A stretch of DNA of 64,000 nucleotides from Actinoplanes sp040639655 (GCF_040639655.1 NZ_JBFAAI010000020.1:99161-163160), one strand, 5' to 3'. Shown: positions 8,529 to 19,306, counted from the stretch's first letter. Numbers and translations are program-made. Notes: generated from the sequence alone by a model not told the origin.

Positions 8529-11030
8529 GTGGTAGAGGTCAACGTGGAACCCGTACCGACCGAGGCGAGCATCCGCCGCGCACTGCGCCGGGCCGCCGAC
8601 GGTAAAGCGATCGACGTCGACGAGGCGGCCGCGCTGCTGGCGGCGACCGGTGAACAATTCGACGAGCTGCTGGCGATCGCCGGCGGCATCCGGGACGCCG
8701 GACTGCGCGAGGCCGGCCGGCCGGGCGTCGTCACGTACTCACGCAAGGTCTTCATTCCCCTGACCCGGCTCTGCCGGGATCGATGCCACTACTGCACGTT
8801 CGCCACCGTGCCGCACAAGCTGCCGGCCGCGTTCCTGGAACGCGAGGAGGTCCTGGAGATCGCCCGCCAGGGCGCCGCGCAGGGCTGCAAGGAGGCGTTG
8901 TTCACCCTCGGCGACCGGCCGGAGGAGCGCTGGCCCGCCGCCCGGCAGTGGCTCGACGAGCGGGGGTACGACTCCACCCTCGATTACGTGCGCGCCTGCG
9001 CGATCGCCGTGCTCGAGGAGACCGGTCTGCTGCCGCACCTCAACCCGGGGGTGATGGACTGGGCGGAGCTGCAGCGGCTCAAGCCGGTGGCGCCGAGCAT
9101 GGGCATGATGCTGGAGACCACCGCCACCCGGCTGTGGTCGGAGAAGGGCGGCCCGCACTACGGCTCGCCCGACAAGGAGCCCGCCGTCCGGCTGCGGGTC
9201 CTCGACGACGCCGGCCGGGTCGGTGTCCCGTTCACCACCGGCATCCTGATCGGCATCGGGGAGAACCTGACCGAGCGGGTCGACTCGCTGTTCGCGATCC
9301 GGCGGGCGGCCCGCGAGTTCGGGCACATCCAAGAGGTGATCGTGCAGAACTTCCGCGCCAAGCCCGACACGGCGATGCGCGGGATGCCCGACGCGGAGCT
9401 GCGCGAGCTGGCCGCCACGGTGGCGGTGGCGCGGATCATCATGGGGCCGCGGGCCCGGATCCAGGCCCCGCCGAACCTGATCGACGACGAGTTCTCCCTG
9501 CTCCTGCGGGCCGGCATCGACGACTGGGGTGGCGTCTCCCCGGTGACACCCGATCACGTGAACCCGGAACGGCCCTGGCCACAGATCGACCTGCTCGCCG
9601 AGAAGTCGGAGAAGTCCGGGTTCGTCCTGCGGGAAAGGCTCACGATCTATCCGGAGTACGTCCGCCGCGGTGACGAGGGCTGGCTGGATCCCCGGCTGAA
9701 GGCCCACGTGACGGCGCTGGCGACCGAGGACGGCCTCGGCGCCGACGTGAAGCCGGTGGGCCTGCCCTGGCAGGAACCCGACGACGCGTTCGGCGGCGGC
9801 CGCACCGACCTCCACAAGAGCATCGACACCGACGGCCGCACCGAGGACCGGCGCTCCGACTTCGACCACGTCTACGGCGACTGGGAGGAGGTGGCCGCGC
9901 ACGTCAAGGCGGCGCCGGCGACGATGCCGACCGATGTGGTGGCGGCGCTCAAACTGGCCTCCGAGGATCCCGGTGCGCTTCTTCTGGAGAAGAACGAGGA
10001 CAAGGCGATGGCGTTGTTCAACGCCGACGGCGCGGCCCTCGACGAACTCACCCGGATCGCCGATGACCTGCGAAAACACGTCAACGGTGACGACATCACG
10101 TACGTCGTGAACCGCAACATCAACTTCTCGAACGTCTGCTACGTCGGCTGCCGGTTCTGCGCGTTCGCCCAGCGCGAGAAGGACGCCGACGCGTACCGGC
10201 TCTCCGTCGAGCAGGTCGCCGACCGGGCCGAGGAGGCCTGGCGGGACGGCGCGTCCGAGGTCTGCATGCAGGGTGGCATCGACCCCAAGATGCCGGTCAC
10301 CGCGTACGCCGACCTGGTCCGTGCCGTGAAGCAGCGCGTGCCGGGGATGCACGTCCACGCGTACTCCCCGATGGAGATCGTCACCGCGTCGGCGAAGGCC
10401 GGCGTGTCACTGCGGGAGTGGCTCACCGAGCTGAAGGCGGCGGGGCTGGGCACCATCCCCGGCACCGCGGCCGAGATTCTCGACGACGACGTGCGCTGGG
10501 TGCTCACCAAGGGCAAGCTGCCCGCCTCCGCCTGGGTCGATGTGGTGACCACCGCGCATCAGGTCGGCATCCGATCGAGTTCGACCATGATGTACGGCCA
10601 CGTCGATCACCCCCGCCAGTGGCTGGGGCACTTCCGGGTGCTGGCCGGCATCCAGGACGTGACCGGCGGCTTCACCGAGTTCGTGGGGCTGCCGTTCGTC
10701 CACACCAACGCCCCGATCTATCTGGCCGGCATCGCCCGTCCGGGTCCGACCTGGAGGGAGAACCGGGTCGTGCACGCGATGGCGCGGGTACTCCTGCACG
10801 GCCGGATCGACAACATCCAGTGCTCGTGGGTGAAACTCGGCGACGAGGGTACCCGCGTGATGTTGAACGGCGGGTGCAATGACCTGGGCGGCACCCTGAT
10901 GGAGGAGACCATCTCGCGGATGGCCGGCTCCGAGCACGGTTCCGCCCGGACGGTCACGGAGTTGAAGGAACTGGCAGCGGCGGCCGGTCGTCCCGCGGTG
11001 GAACGCACCACGGTGTACGGACGCAGATGA
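8529..11030 (+). CDS. fbiC: FO synthase, fused CofG-CofH
   Basis: 833 residues; two radical-SAM domains that join a tyrosine-derived radical with the ribityl-uracil precursor to make the deazaflavin Fo. The N-terminal CofG half has CX3CX2C at Cys82, Cys86 and Cys89 (RLCRDRCHYC); the C-terminal CofH half has a second CX3CX2C at Cys537, Cys541 and Cys544 (NVCYVGCRFC). The fused form is the actinobacterial arrangement. The chosen GTG has no strong ribosome site. Together with cofD and cofE it supplies most of F420 synthesis in one locus. Confidence 0.96.
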   Translation: MVEVNVEPVPTEASIRRALRRAADGKAIDVDEAAALLAATGEQFDELLAIAGGIRDAGLREAGRPGVVTYSRKVFIPLTRLCRDRCHYCTFATVPHKLPAAFLEREEVLEIARQGAAQGCKEALFTLGDRPEERWPAARQWLDERGYDSTLDYVRACAIAVLEETGLLPHLNPGVMDWAELQRLKPVAPSMGMMLETTATRLWSEKGGPHYGSPDKEPAVRLRVLDDAGRVGVPFTTGILIGIGENLTERVDSLFAIRRAAREFGHIQEVIVQNFRAKPDTAMRGMPDAELRELAATVAVARIIMGPRARIQAPPNLIDDEFSLLLRAGIDDWGGVSPVTPDHVNPERPWPQIDLLAEKSEKSGFVLRERLTIYPEYVRRGDEGWLDPRLKAHVTALATEDGLGADVKPVGLPWQEPDDAFGGGRTDLHKSIDTDGRTEDRRSDFDHVYGDWEEVAAHVKAAPATMPTDVVAALKLASEDPGALLLEKNEDKAMALFNADGAALDELTRIADDLRKHVNGDDITYVVNRNINFSNVCYVGCRFCAFAQREKDADAYRLSVEQVADRAEEAWRDGASEVCMQGGIDPKMPVTAYADLVRAVKQRVPGMHVHAYSPMEIVTASAKAGVSLREWLTELKAAGLGTIPGTAAEILDDDVRWVLTKGKLPASAWVDVVTTAHQVGIRSSSTMMYGHVDHPRQWLGHFRVLAGIQDVTGGFTEFVGLPFVHTNAPIYLAGIARPGPTWRENRVVHAMARVLLHGRIDNIQCSWVKLGDEGTRVMLNGGCNDLGGTLMEETISRMAGSEHGSARTVTELKELAAAAGRPAVERTTVYGRR

Positions 11031-11093
11031 TCGATCTTCTTACACCCTGGTGGGACGTGATTGACGGAAGATCACCGGGGGCATGATCCATTC

Positions 11094-11125
11094 GGCGGAC
11101 CCGGGTCGGGGGACCCGGTGCCGCC
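11094..11125 (+). terminator. Terminator after fbiC
   Basis: Nested hairpin: outer GGCGG 11094-11098 with CCGCC 11121-11125, inner CCGGGTC 11101-11107 with GACCCGG 11112-11118. It stands 64 bases after the fbiC stop, upstream of the whiB promoter region. There is no long T-run, as is usual in high-GC actinomycetes. Confidence 0.6.
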
Positions 11126-11262
11126 AGATTACAAAACGGGTTAAATTGGACGCGAAGGCAGGGCTTCGCGTTACCTTCCGGTGGCTTGAAGCGATAGGGC
11201 TGCAACGGCCTCGTGATCCGTTCTCACACGTGCGGTAAACGGGGCCATTTAGCAGGTTCGGC

Positions 11263-11292
11263 TTGACGACGCACGTCTTACACGCGTGTAAT
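11263..11292 (+). promoter_or_regulatory. whiB promoter with a perfect 14-bp palindrome over the -10 region
   Basis: TTGACG at 11263-11268 and TGTAAT at 11287-11292, 18 bases apart, form a good sigma-70-like promoter. The palindrome TTACACGCGTGTAA (11278-11291) covers the end of the spacer and nearly all of the -10 element, so a bound dimer would block the polymerase. The rest of the 377-base gap 11031-11407 is an AT-richer leader with no ORF that I can support. Confidence 0.55.
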
Positions 11293-11407
11293 TTTGGTGG
11301 GGTTGTGGGGACGATGTGGCACAAAGGCGTCGTACCCACAAAAACACGCCGCGTGCGTGGGGGGTCAGCGCTGGATTCGTACCGGCGCGGAATTTGGAGG
11401 CACGCCG

Positions 11408-11668
11408 ATGGAAACGACGCAGGTTGAAGGGGTAGACCTGCTCGGGGACGCGCCCGAGTGGCAGGAGCGGGCACTGTGTTCACAGACCGATCCCGAAGCG
11501 TTCTTCCCTGAAAAAGGTGGCTCGACGCGCGAGGCTAAGCGCATCTGTGGCCGCTGTGATGTGAAGGCCGACTGTCTGGAGTACGCACTCGGCCATGACG
11601 AACGTTTCGGCATCTGGGGTGGACTGTCCGAACGTGAACGTCGCAAGTTGAAGCGGCGGGTCGCCTAA
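11408..11668 (+). CDS. whiB: WhiB-family iron-sulfur transcription regulator (WhiB/WhiB2 type)
   Basis: 86 residues from an ATG with GGAGG seven bases upstream. Four cysteines bind a [4Fe-4S] cluster: one in ALCSQTD and three in ICGRCDVKADC (C-X2-C-X5-C). The G(I)WGG turn and a basic C-terminus (ERERRKLKRRVA) are present. Its place between fbiC and the metallopeptidase/DUF3499/manB genes equals that of mycobacterial whiB2/whmD and streptomycete whiB, which work with WhiA to control septation and sporulation. The function here is inferred from sequence and position. Confidence 0.93.
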   Translation: METTQVEGVDLLGDAPEWQERALCSQTDPEAFFPEKGGSTREAKRICGRCDVKADCLEYALGHDERFGIWGGLSERERRKLKRRVA

Positions 11669-12141
11669 GCCAACTCGTCGGGATCCACCCCGAGCAGGTT
11701 GGCAACCTGCTCGATGATCACATCGTGGACGAGGTCGGCGAGGTCCTCGCGATCCATCGCCCGGAATTCCAGCGGGCGTCGGTACAGCACGATCCGCGGC
11801 GGCAGCTCATGCCGCCCCGGACGGCCCGGCAGCAGCCGGGCCAGGGGTACCTCGCCGTCCTCGAGCACGTCCGAGTCGTAGACGTTCAGCTCCGGCGGCA
11901 CATCCTCGACCGCGAACTCCACGCCGGCCAGCTCCTTGGCATAGCGGCGTTCCAGGCTCTCGACGGTGTCCAGCACCAGGTCGTCGAAGATCTCGGCCTT
12001 CGTGCGGGCCAGCGGAACGGTCGCCGGCACCAGGCGGCCACGCAGGCCGCGCCCGTGCCGGTCCCGGCGCGCGGGATGCCCCGGACCGGGCTTGCGCGGC
12101 GCCTTGCCATCCGTGCGGCGGCGTTCGGGGCTGGTGGTCAC
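11665..12141 (-). CDS. Zincin-like metallopeptidase family protein, catalytic motif lost
   Basis: 158 residues, with a basic N-terminal 45 residues followed by a DUF1025/zincin-1 type domain (AEIFDDLVLDTVESLERR, LYRRPLEFRAMDREDLADLV). In active relatives the last helix carries HExxH; here the equivalent stretch is LVHDVIIEQVANLLGVDP, so the second histidine and glutamate pattern is missing. This degenerate form is usual in actinobacteria at this locus. The stop overlaps the whiB stop by four bases on the opposite strand. Function unknown; proteolysis unlikely. Confidence 0.8.
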   Translation of the reverse strand: MTTSPERRRTDGKAPRKPGPGHPARRDRHGRGLRGRLVPATVPLARTKAEIFDDLVLDTVESLERRYAKELAGVEFAVEDVPPELNVYDSDVLEDGEVPLARLLPGRPGRHELPPRIVLYRRPLEFRAMDREDLADLVHDVIIEQVANLLGVDPDELA

Positions 12142-12326
12142 GCGGCCAGCGTATCCCCACCCGGGCGACAGACGTGGTCAGCCCGTTCTCCCCGTGTGTC
12201 CGCGCCGGGGATTCGCCCCAACGAGGCGGCGTGTTCAACGAACATCGCCGAATCGTGATACGCCCCGGTCGGCGTGTCGCGACGCAACACGACCCGGAAT
12301 CGCGAACGGGGAGATAAGTTGCCGCC

Positions 12327-12689
12327 GTGAGGTCACCACGGCGTTGCTCCCGGAACGGCTGTCCCCGACAGGCGGTCGCCACGCTGACCTACGTCTACGG
12401 CGACTCCACGGCTGTCGTCGGCCCTCTCGCCGCCTTCGCCGAACCCCACACGTACGACCTGTGCGAGCCGCACGCCCGCAGCCTCACCGCCCCGCGAGGC
12501 TGGGAACTGGTCCGCCACGACGGTGACTTCGCGCCCCCGCCCCCCACCACCGACGACCTCGTGGCCCTTGCCGAGGCCGTCCGCGAGGCGGCCCGCCCGA
12601 TCACCCCGCGTCCGGACGAGGCCGACCACACGCCGGGTCACCAGACCGGCCGGCGTGGCCACTTACGGGTGATTCCGCCCTCCCACTGA
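12327..12689 (+). CDS. DUF3499 family protein
   Basis: 120 residues from a GTG. Starts RSPRRCSRNGCPRQAVATLTYVY and includes HTYDLCEPHARSLTAPRGWELVRH: two cysteine pairs with a histidine that look like a small zinc-ribbon. The C-terminal third is disordered. In actinobacteria DUF3499 genes lie between the zincin-like gene and manB, as approximately here. Role unknown. Confidence 0.82.
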   Translation: MRSPRRCSRNGCPRQAVATLTYVYGDSTAVVGPLAAFAEPHTYDLCEPHARSLTAPRGWELVRHDGDFAPPPPTTDDLVALAEAVREAARPITPRPDEADHTPGHQTGRRGHLRVIPPSH

Positions 12690-12854
12690 CGAGCCGCCAC
12701 CTCGCGCGGCTTCGTTCCCTTCCGGCGCGTCAGGCGACGCGGGCAGGTCGCTCGCCCCACGCCGCGCCAGACGTATGCCGCCCTGGGTGCGCCGGCGTGG
12801 AAGCGGTGCGTGCGGCAACTCGCCGCGGTGCGGGAAGTGCGGCTGGGGGTGCCG

Positions 12855-13712
12855 TCAGACGAGGGCGACCAGCTGGAAACGCTTGCGCAGCCACGGCAGC
12901 AGGACGCGGTAGGCGTCGATGGTGGCGGGCTGGGCGTAGTCGTGGGAGAGGACGATCGCGCCGGGTCCGGTGTGCTTCTTGACCAAGCGGATGATCTTCT
13001 GGCCCTGGGCTTCGCGGGAGACGCCGGGAGCCTGGTCCCAGTCGCGCGGGTCGACCTTCCAGTAGATCGAGTGCATGCCGAGCTCGGCGGAGATCCTGAC
13101 GAGAGCCGGGGTGAAGTTGCCGCCGGGCGCGCGCATGTACCGGATCTTGGCGTCCGGGACGGCGGACCGGATGGCGGCGTTGGTGCGTTCCAGGTCGGCG
13201 CGGATCGCGTGGTGGGACCGCTTGCCGAGTTTGAGGTCGTGGTTCCAGGAGTGGTTGCAGAAGCTGTGCCCGCCCTGAGCGATCGCGCGAACCAGGTCAG
13301 GGTGCCGCCGCGCCTGAGTCCCGACCAGGCAGAACGTGGCCTTCACCTTCTCCTTGGCGAGGAGTTTGAGCAGTTTGGGCGTGAGGTCGGGGTCGGGCCC
13401 GTCGTCGAAGGTGAGGGCGACTCCCTTGGTGCCGGTGACCAGCAGGCTGCCGGCCGGGCCGGTCCGGCCTTTCGGCTTGTTGTTGATCCGGGCGATCGAG
13501 GTGCCCTCGGTGCGCGGCGTCGTCGGGGACGGCTTGGCGGCCGGCGCGGACGTCGAGGGGGAGGCCGGAGCGGGAGCGCTCGGCGGTGGTGCGACCGAGG
13601 GGGCCGGCGGCTGTGCGGTGGTGGTCGCCGCGGTCGCCTGACCGACGAGCCCCGTCATGATCAGCGCGACGCTGATCGCGAGAGCCTTCCGCGTATGCGA
13701 CAGCCGTATCAA
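12855..13712 (-). CDS. Secreted polysaccharide deacetylase (NodB domain, CE4)
   Basis: 285 residues from a TTG preceded by GGGGAGG at five bases; an in-frame ATG 51 bases upstream lacks a ribosome site. A signal peptide (RKALAISVALIMTGLVGQATA) and a Pro/Ala/Ser linker precede the NodB domain. CE4 motifs: TFDDGPD with the catalytic Asp and metal-binding Asp, HSWNH with two metal-ligand histidines, RAPGGNF, and IVLSHDY near the C-terminus. Likely removes acetyl groups from peptidoglycan or chitin-like glycans outside the cell. Confidence 0.9.
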   Translation of the reverse strand: MIRLSHTRKALAISVALIMTGLVGQATAATTTAQPPAPSVAPPPSAPAPASPSTSAPAAKPSPTTPRTEGTSIARINNKPKGRTGPAGSLLVTGTKGVALTFDDGPDPDLTPKLLKLLAKEKVKATFCLVGTQARRHPDLVRAIAQGGHSFCNHSWNHDLKLGKRSHHAIRADLERTNAAIRSAVPDAKIRYMRAPGGNFTPALVRISAELGMHSIYWKVDPRDWDQAPGVSREAQGQKIIRLVKKHTGPGAIVLSHDYAQPATIDAYRVLLPWLRKRFQLVALV

Positions 13713-13928
13713 TGAGACCTCCCCGGGGTCGGTTGCGCGAGTGCCGAGGATGCCTCGGATCACCGCAGATCGCCAATCGATGTGTTTCTTTGGCGCGAAA
13801 CCGGTAATGCGTCAAGTTTCGCCCGAAGCCGATCGCCAGTCACCGATGGGGTGCGGTCAAGAAGGTAAATGTCCGAAAGGTCTACACGGCTGGGGGCGGT
13901 GCCGGCAGGACACCGCCCCTCGAACGGA

Positions 13929-14306
13929 TTAGCCCAGTTCGGCCAGCTCAGCCTCGGTGAGGAGGCGGGAGCGGATCAGGAACCGGACGCCCTCGGGCGC
14001 CTCCAGCGAGAAGCCGGAGCCGCGGCCGGGGACCACGTCCACCGTCAGATGTGTGTGCTTCCACAACGCGAACTGCGAGGCCGACATCCAGAACGTGATG
14101 GGCTCCGGCACCCCCTCGATCGCCAGAGACTGCAAGAGCACGTCGGATCCGCCGGTACGGAACTCGCCCTCCAGGTAACACATCGGCGAGCTTCCGTCGC
14201 AGCAGCCGCCGGACTGGTGGAACATCAGTGGACCGTGCTGCTCCCGCAGCTGCCGCATCATGTCGGCGGCCGCGGGAGTCACGTCGACCCTCGTGGCGGC
14301 GGTCAT
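13929..14306 (-). CDS. DUF779 protein linked to aldehyde dehydrogenase
   Basis: 125 residues. Contains HQSGGCCDGSSPMCY (a CC pair plus a third cysteine, likely metal or redox site) and FWMSASQFALWKHTHLTVDVV. DUF779 genes typically follow aldehyde dehydrogenase genes, as here where only three bases separate the two. Its biochemical role is not established; co-function with the dehydrogenase is inferred from conserved pairing. Confidence 0.87.
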   Translation of the reverse strand: MTAATRVDVTPAAADMMRQLREQHGPLMFHQSGGCCDGSSPMCYLEGEFRTGGSDVLLQSLAIEGVPEPITFWMSASQFALWKHTHLTVDVVPGRGSGFSLEAPEGVRFLIRSRLLTEAELAELG

Positions 14307-14309
14307 GGC

Positions 14310-15833
<1,524 letters not shown>

Positions 15834-15871
15834 GGTCTCGCCTCCTCATTCGGGGCGGACCTTAGTTACGT

Positions 15872-17119
15872 TCACGTTGCAGGAACGTTGCACCCGTATT
15901 CGCGGTTCAGTGCGGCGACCCGGCGGGCGGCCACCGGGTCGGCCGGGGCGAGCGCCGCGTAGGCCTCCCACATCTCCAGGTCGTCGCCGCCCCATGGACG
16001 GTTCAGCCAGGTCTGCACCAGACGCCGGTCGCCTTCGGCGAGCACGGCGGCACGCAAGCGGTCGTCCATGCGGCGTCGCAGCCGCGCGATCCCCGGCGCG
16101 TCCGATCCCGGCAGCAGTTCTCCCGGGTACGCCGCCAGAGCGTCCGCTGTGCGCCCCTGCTCCAGCAGCCGGCCGACCGTGCCGAAGTCCACCTCCACGT
16201 GGGTGCGCAGCCGGTAGGGCCGGGAGTCGAGCAGTTCCGGGCCGAGGATGCGGCGCAGGCGGGACAGTTCGGCGCGGACCGTCACCGGGTTCACGTCGTC
16301 GCCGTACAGGTCGAAACCGAGCTGATCGCCGGTGCGCCCCTCCGGATGGACGCTGAGCAGCACCAGCAACTCCGAGTGCCGCCGCCCGAGCCGGATGGTG
16401 CGGCCGTTCCACGCGAGCACGGCCTCGTCCCGGCCGAGTGCCGCGACCCGCGGTTTCTGCGGGACTTCCACCACCCCGCGCAGGTACGCCTCCGCGGCCA
16501 GCGCGGTGGCGCGGACCAGCGCCAGGCTGTGCGGGTTGGCGAGATGGTCACCGCCGGTGACGTCGATGGCCCCGAGCAGCTGGCCGGTGCCGGGGTCGTG
16601 GACGGGGGCCGCCGCACACGTCCACCGCTGCACCGGATGACTGAAGTGCTCGGTGGCGAAGATCTGCAGCGCGTGGTCGACGGCGAGCGCGGTGCCCGGC
16701 GCGTTCGTCCCGGCGTGTGCCTCGTCCCAGCGGGCACCCGGCACGAAGTTCATCGACGCGGCACCCCGCAGCGTGGCCGGATGCCCCTCGACCCAGAGCA
16801 GCCGGCCGTGCGCGTCGCAGACCGCCATCATGTGGTCGCCGTCCTCGGCCAGCCCACCCAGCAGGTCCCGGAAGATCGGCATGACCCGGGCGAGTGGGTG
16901 CGCCGACCGGTAGGCCTCCAGGTCGTCGTCGGCCAGTTCGATCGGGGGAGTGGTGTCGGCGCGGACGAACGCCGCCGAGCGGGCCCAGGAGTCGGCCACC
17001 ACCGGACGCATCTGCCCCGGACGCCGCTCACCCGCCAGGAACCTCTCGTGGGCGCGGCCGACCTGACGGATCCGTTCGGCGGGATCGTCTCCGGGGGTCA
17101 GAGCAAGCCACGGGTTCAC
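15872..17119 (-). CDS. GAF-domain transcription regulator with winged-helix C-terminus
   Basis: About 415 residues. I take the GTG at 17119, which has AGGAGG eight bases upstream; TTG and ATG codons further upstream lack ribosome sites. The N-terminal half resembles the sensor part of AcoR-like regulators (SWARS, PLARVMPIFRDLLGG, a GAF-like VCDAHGRLLWVEG and NFVPGARWDEAHAGTNA). Instead of the AAA+ ATPase and Fis domain of AcoR, the C-terminus has an OmpR/SARP-like DNA-binding stretch (VTVRAELSRLRRILG). It therefore would not need sigma-54. It likely controls the adjacent aldehyde dehydrogenase operon. Confidence 0.85.
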   Translation of the reverse strand: MNPWLALTPGDDPAERIRQVGRAHERFLAGERRPGQMRPVVADSWARSAAFVRADTTPPIELADDDLEAYRSAHPLARVMPIFRDLLGGLAEDGDHMMAVCDAHGRLLWVEGHPATLRGAASMNFVPGARWDEAHAGTNAPGTALAVDHALQIFATEHFSHPVQRWTCAAAPVHDPGTGQLLGAIDVTGGDHLANPHSLALVRATALAAEAYLRGVVEVPQKPRVAALGRDEAVLAWNGRTIRLGRRHSELLVLLSVHPEGRTGDQLGFDLYGDDVNPVTVRAELSRLRRILGPELLDSRPYRLRTHVEVDFGTVGRLLEQGRTADALAAYPGELLPGSDAPGIARLRRRMDDRLRAAVLAEGDRRLVQTWLNRPWGGDDLEMWEAYAALAPADPVAARRVAALNREYGCNVPAT

Positions 17120-17187
17120 CGGCAGCACCTCCTGCCCCATCGTGACCCGCGTCACCGCGAGAGACAACAGTAACTACGCTTCGGGCC

Positions 17188-17841
17188 GTGCAGCCCTGGC
17201 CCCGTACCGAACAAGAAGCCCTGACCGTGCAGGACGTCCTGCGTTCCCGCATGGTTCTCGAGGGCGGCCCGGTCGCGCCGGCGACCGTGGCGGGACTCGA
17301 CGTGGCCTACTCGGCCGACGACGACCGGCTCGCGGCTGCCGTCGTGGTGCTGAACACCGCCGACCTCTCGGTCGCCGACACCGCCGTGGTCCGTGGGCGG
17401 CCCGCCTTCCCGTACGTCCCCGGCCTGTTCGCCTTCCGTGAGGTGCCGGCGCTGATGGACGCCCTCGAGAGGCTGACCGTCCGTCCCGAGGTGCTGATCT
17501 GTGACGGGCACGGCCTGGCTCACCCGCGCCGGTTCGGGCTCGCGGCGCATCTCGGCGTGCTGACCGATCTCCCGGCGTTCGGCGTCGGGAAGACCCGGCT
17601 GGTGGGAGACTGGGAGCCGGTCGGCGAGCGGCGGGGTGATCGTTCGGCGCTGATCGACGGGGGCGAGACGGTCGGAGCCGTCCTGCGTACCCGGTCGGGG
17701 GTGAAGCCGGTCTTCGTCTCCGTGGGGCACCGGATCGACCTGGACCGGGCCTGTGCGCTGACGCTCCGGCTGACCCCGCGCTATCGCCTGCCGGAGACGA
17801 CGAGGGCCGCGGACCGTGTCTGCCGGGATCTGCTGAGTTGA
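17188..17841 (+). CDS. nfi: Endonuclease V
   Basis: 217 residues from a GTG. Endonuclease V cuts DNA (and RNA) near deaminated adenine (inosine). Motifs: AGLDVAYS with the first catalytic aspartate, PYVPGLFAFRE with the base-reading wedge region and catalytic glutamate, CDGHGLAHPRRFGLAAHLG with the second aspartate, and FGVGKTRL. It is divergent from the GAF regulator with about 70 bases between start codons. Confidence 0.92.
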   Translation: MQPWPRTEQEALTVQDVLRSRMVLEGGPVAPATVAGLDVAYSADDDRLAAAVVVLNTADLSVADTAVVRGRPAFPYVPGLFAFREVPALMDALERLTVRPEVLICDGHGLAHPRRFGLAAHLGVLTDLPAFGVGKTRLVGDWEPVGERRGDRSALIDGGETVGAVLRTRSGVKPVFVSVGHRIDLDRACALTLRLTPRYRLPETTRAADRVCRDLLS

Positions 17842-17926
17842 CCGACCGGTCGCGCGGTTAAAACCTGGGGGTACCAGACACTCCGCTACCCTCGGGCCAA
17901 AGGGGACTTTCTTTCAGGGGTGAGCA

Positions 17927-19306
17927 GTGTCTGATCTGTCGCAGATCATCAAGGCGTACGACGTGCGGGGAACCGTCCCGGACCAGTTCAACGAGACGGT
18001 GGCCCGGGCTATCGGCACGGCGTTCGTCGAGATGTTGCGGGAGTCCGGCGACGAGCCGGATCAGATCGTGATCGGGCACGACATGCGCGAGTCCGGCCCC
18101 GGGCTGGCCGCCGCCTTCGCCCGCGGGGTGAACGCGGCCGGAACCGCCGTGATCAACATCGGTCTGGCCTCCACCGACCAGCTCTACTACGCCTCCGGCT
18201 CACTGAACCTGCCCGGTGCGATGTTCACCGCGAGCCACAACCCCGCCCAGTACAACGGGATCAAGCTGTGCCGGGCCGGCGCCCGCCCGGTCGGCCAGGA
18301 CAGCGGACTCGTCGTGGTCCGGCAGCGCGCCCAGCAGCTGCTCGCCGACCTGAACGCGGAGGCCGACGGCCCGTCCCGGGTCGAGCAGCGTGACGTGCTC
18401 AAGGACTACGCGGCCCACCTGCGCTCGCTGGTCGACCTGTCCGGCATCCGGCCGCTCAAGGTCATCGTGGACGCGGGCAACGGCATGGGCGGCTACACCG
18501 TCCCGGCCGTTCTCGGCGACCAGGTGCTCCCGGCCCTGCCGCTCACCATCACGCCGCTCTTCTTCGAATTGGACGGCTCGTTCCCCAACCACGAGGCCAA
18601 CCCGCTGGACCCGGCAAACCTGGTCGACCTGCAGAGGGCGGTCCGCGAGCACGGCGCCGACATCGGCCTCGCCTTCGACGGCGACGCCGACCGCTGCTTC
18701 GTGATCGACGAGAAGGGCGACCCGGTCTCCCCGTCCGCGATCACCGCGCTGGTCGCGGCGCGCGAGCTGGCGAAGTTCCCGGGCAGCACGATCATCCACA
18801 ACCTGATCACCTCGGCCGCGGTGCCGGAGATCATCCTGGAGCACGGTGGCAAGCCGGTACGCAGCCGCGTCGGCCACTCGTTCATCAAGGCCGAGATGGC
18901 GTCGACAAACGCGGTCTTCGGTGGCGAGCACTCGGCGCACTACTACTTCCGGGACTTCTGGTTCGCCGACACCGGCATGCTCGCCGCCATGCACGTGCTC
19001 GCCGCGTTCGGCGGGCAGCCGCTGCCGCTGTCGGAGTTCGCCGCCGAGTACGAGCGGTACGCCGCCTCAGGTGAGATCAATTCCACGGTGGCCGACGCGA
19101 CCGCGAAGATCGCCGAGGTCCGGGCTGCGTTCCCGGCCGCCGCGGTGGACGAGCTCGACGGCATGACCGTGCAGGTCGGCGACGGTGCGTGGTTCAACCT
19201 GCGGGCGTCCAACACGGAGCCGTTGCTGCGGCTCAACGTGGAGGCCCCCGACGCGGACCGGATGGCGAAACTGCGTGACGAGGTTCTGGCCATCGTTCGT
19301 GGATAG
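17927..19306 (+). CDS. manB: Phosphomannomutase/phosphoglucomutase
   Basis: 459 residues from a GTG. Alpha-D-phosphohexomutase: interconverts mannose-6-phosphate and mannose-1-phosphate. The phosphoserine loop TASHNPAQYNG holds the catalytic serine; metal loop FDGDADRC, sugar loop GGEHSAHYYF and phosphate loop RASNTEPLLRLNVE are intact. It is the first gene of a run of plus-strand genes with the Trm112-like gene, the SIS gene and manA, consistent with a GDP-mannose supply operon whose last enzyme, ManC, lies at 3642-4760. Confidence 0.95.
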   Translation: MSDLSQIIKAYDVRGTVPDQFNETVARAIGTAFVEMLRESGDEPDQIVIGHDMRESGPGLAAAFARGVNAAGTAVINIGLASTDQLYYASGSLNLPGAMFTASHNPAQYNGIKLCRAGARPVGQDSGLVVVRQRAQQLLADLNAEADGPSRVEQRDVLKDYAAHLRSLVDLSGIRPLKVIVDAGNGMGGYTVPAVLGDQVLPALPLTITPLFFELDGSFPNHEANPLDPANLVDLQRAVREHGADIGLAFDGDADRCFVIDEKGDPVSPSAITALVAARELAKFPGSTIIHNLITSAAVPEIILEHGGKPVRSRVGHSFIKAEMASTNAVFGGEHSAHYYFRDFWFADTGMLAAMHVLAAFGGQPLPLSEFAAEYERYAASGEINSTVADATAKIAEVRAAFPAAAVDELDGMTVQVGDGAWFNLRASNTEPLLRLNVEAPDADRMAKLRDEVLAIVRG

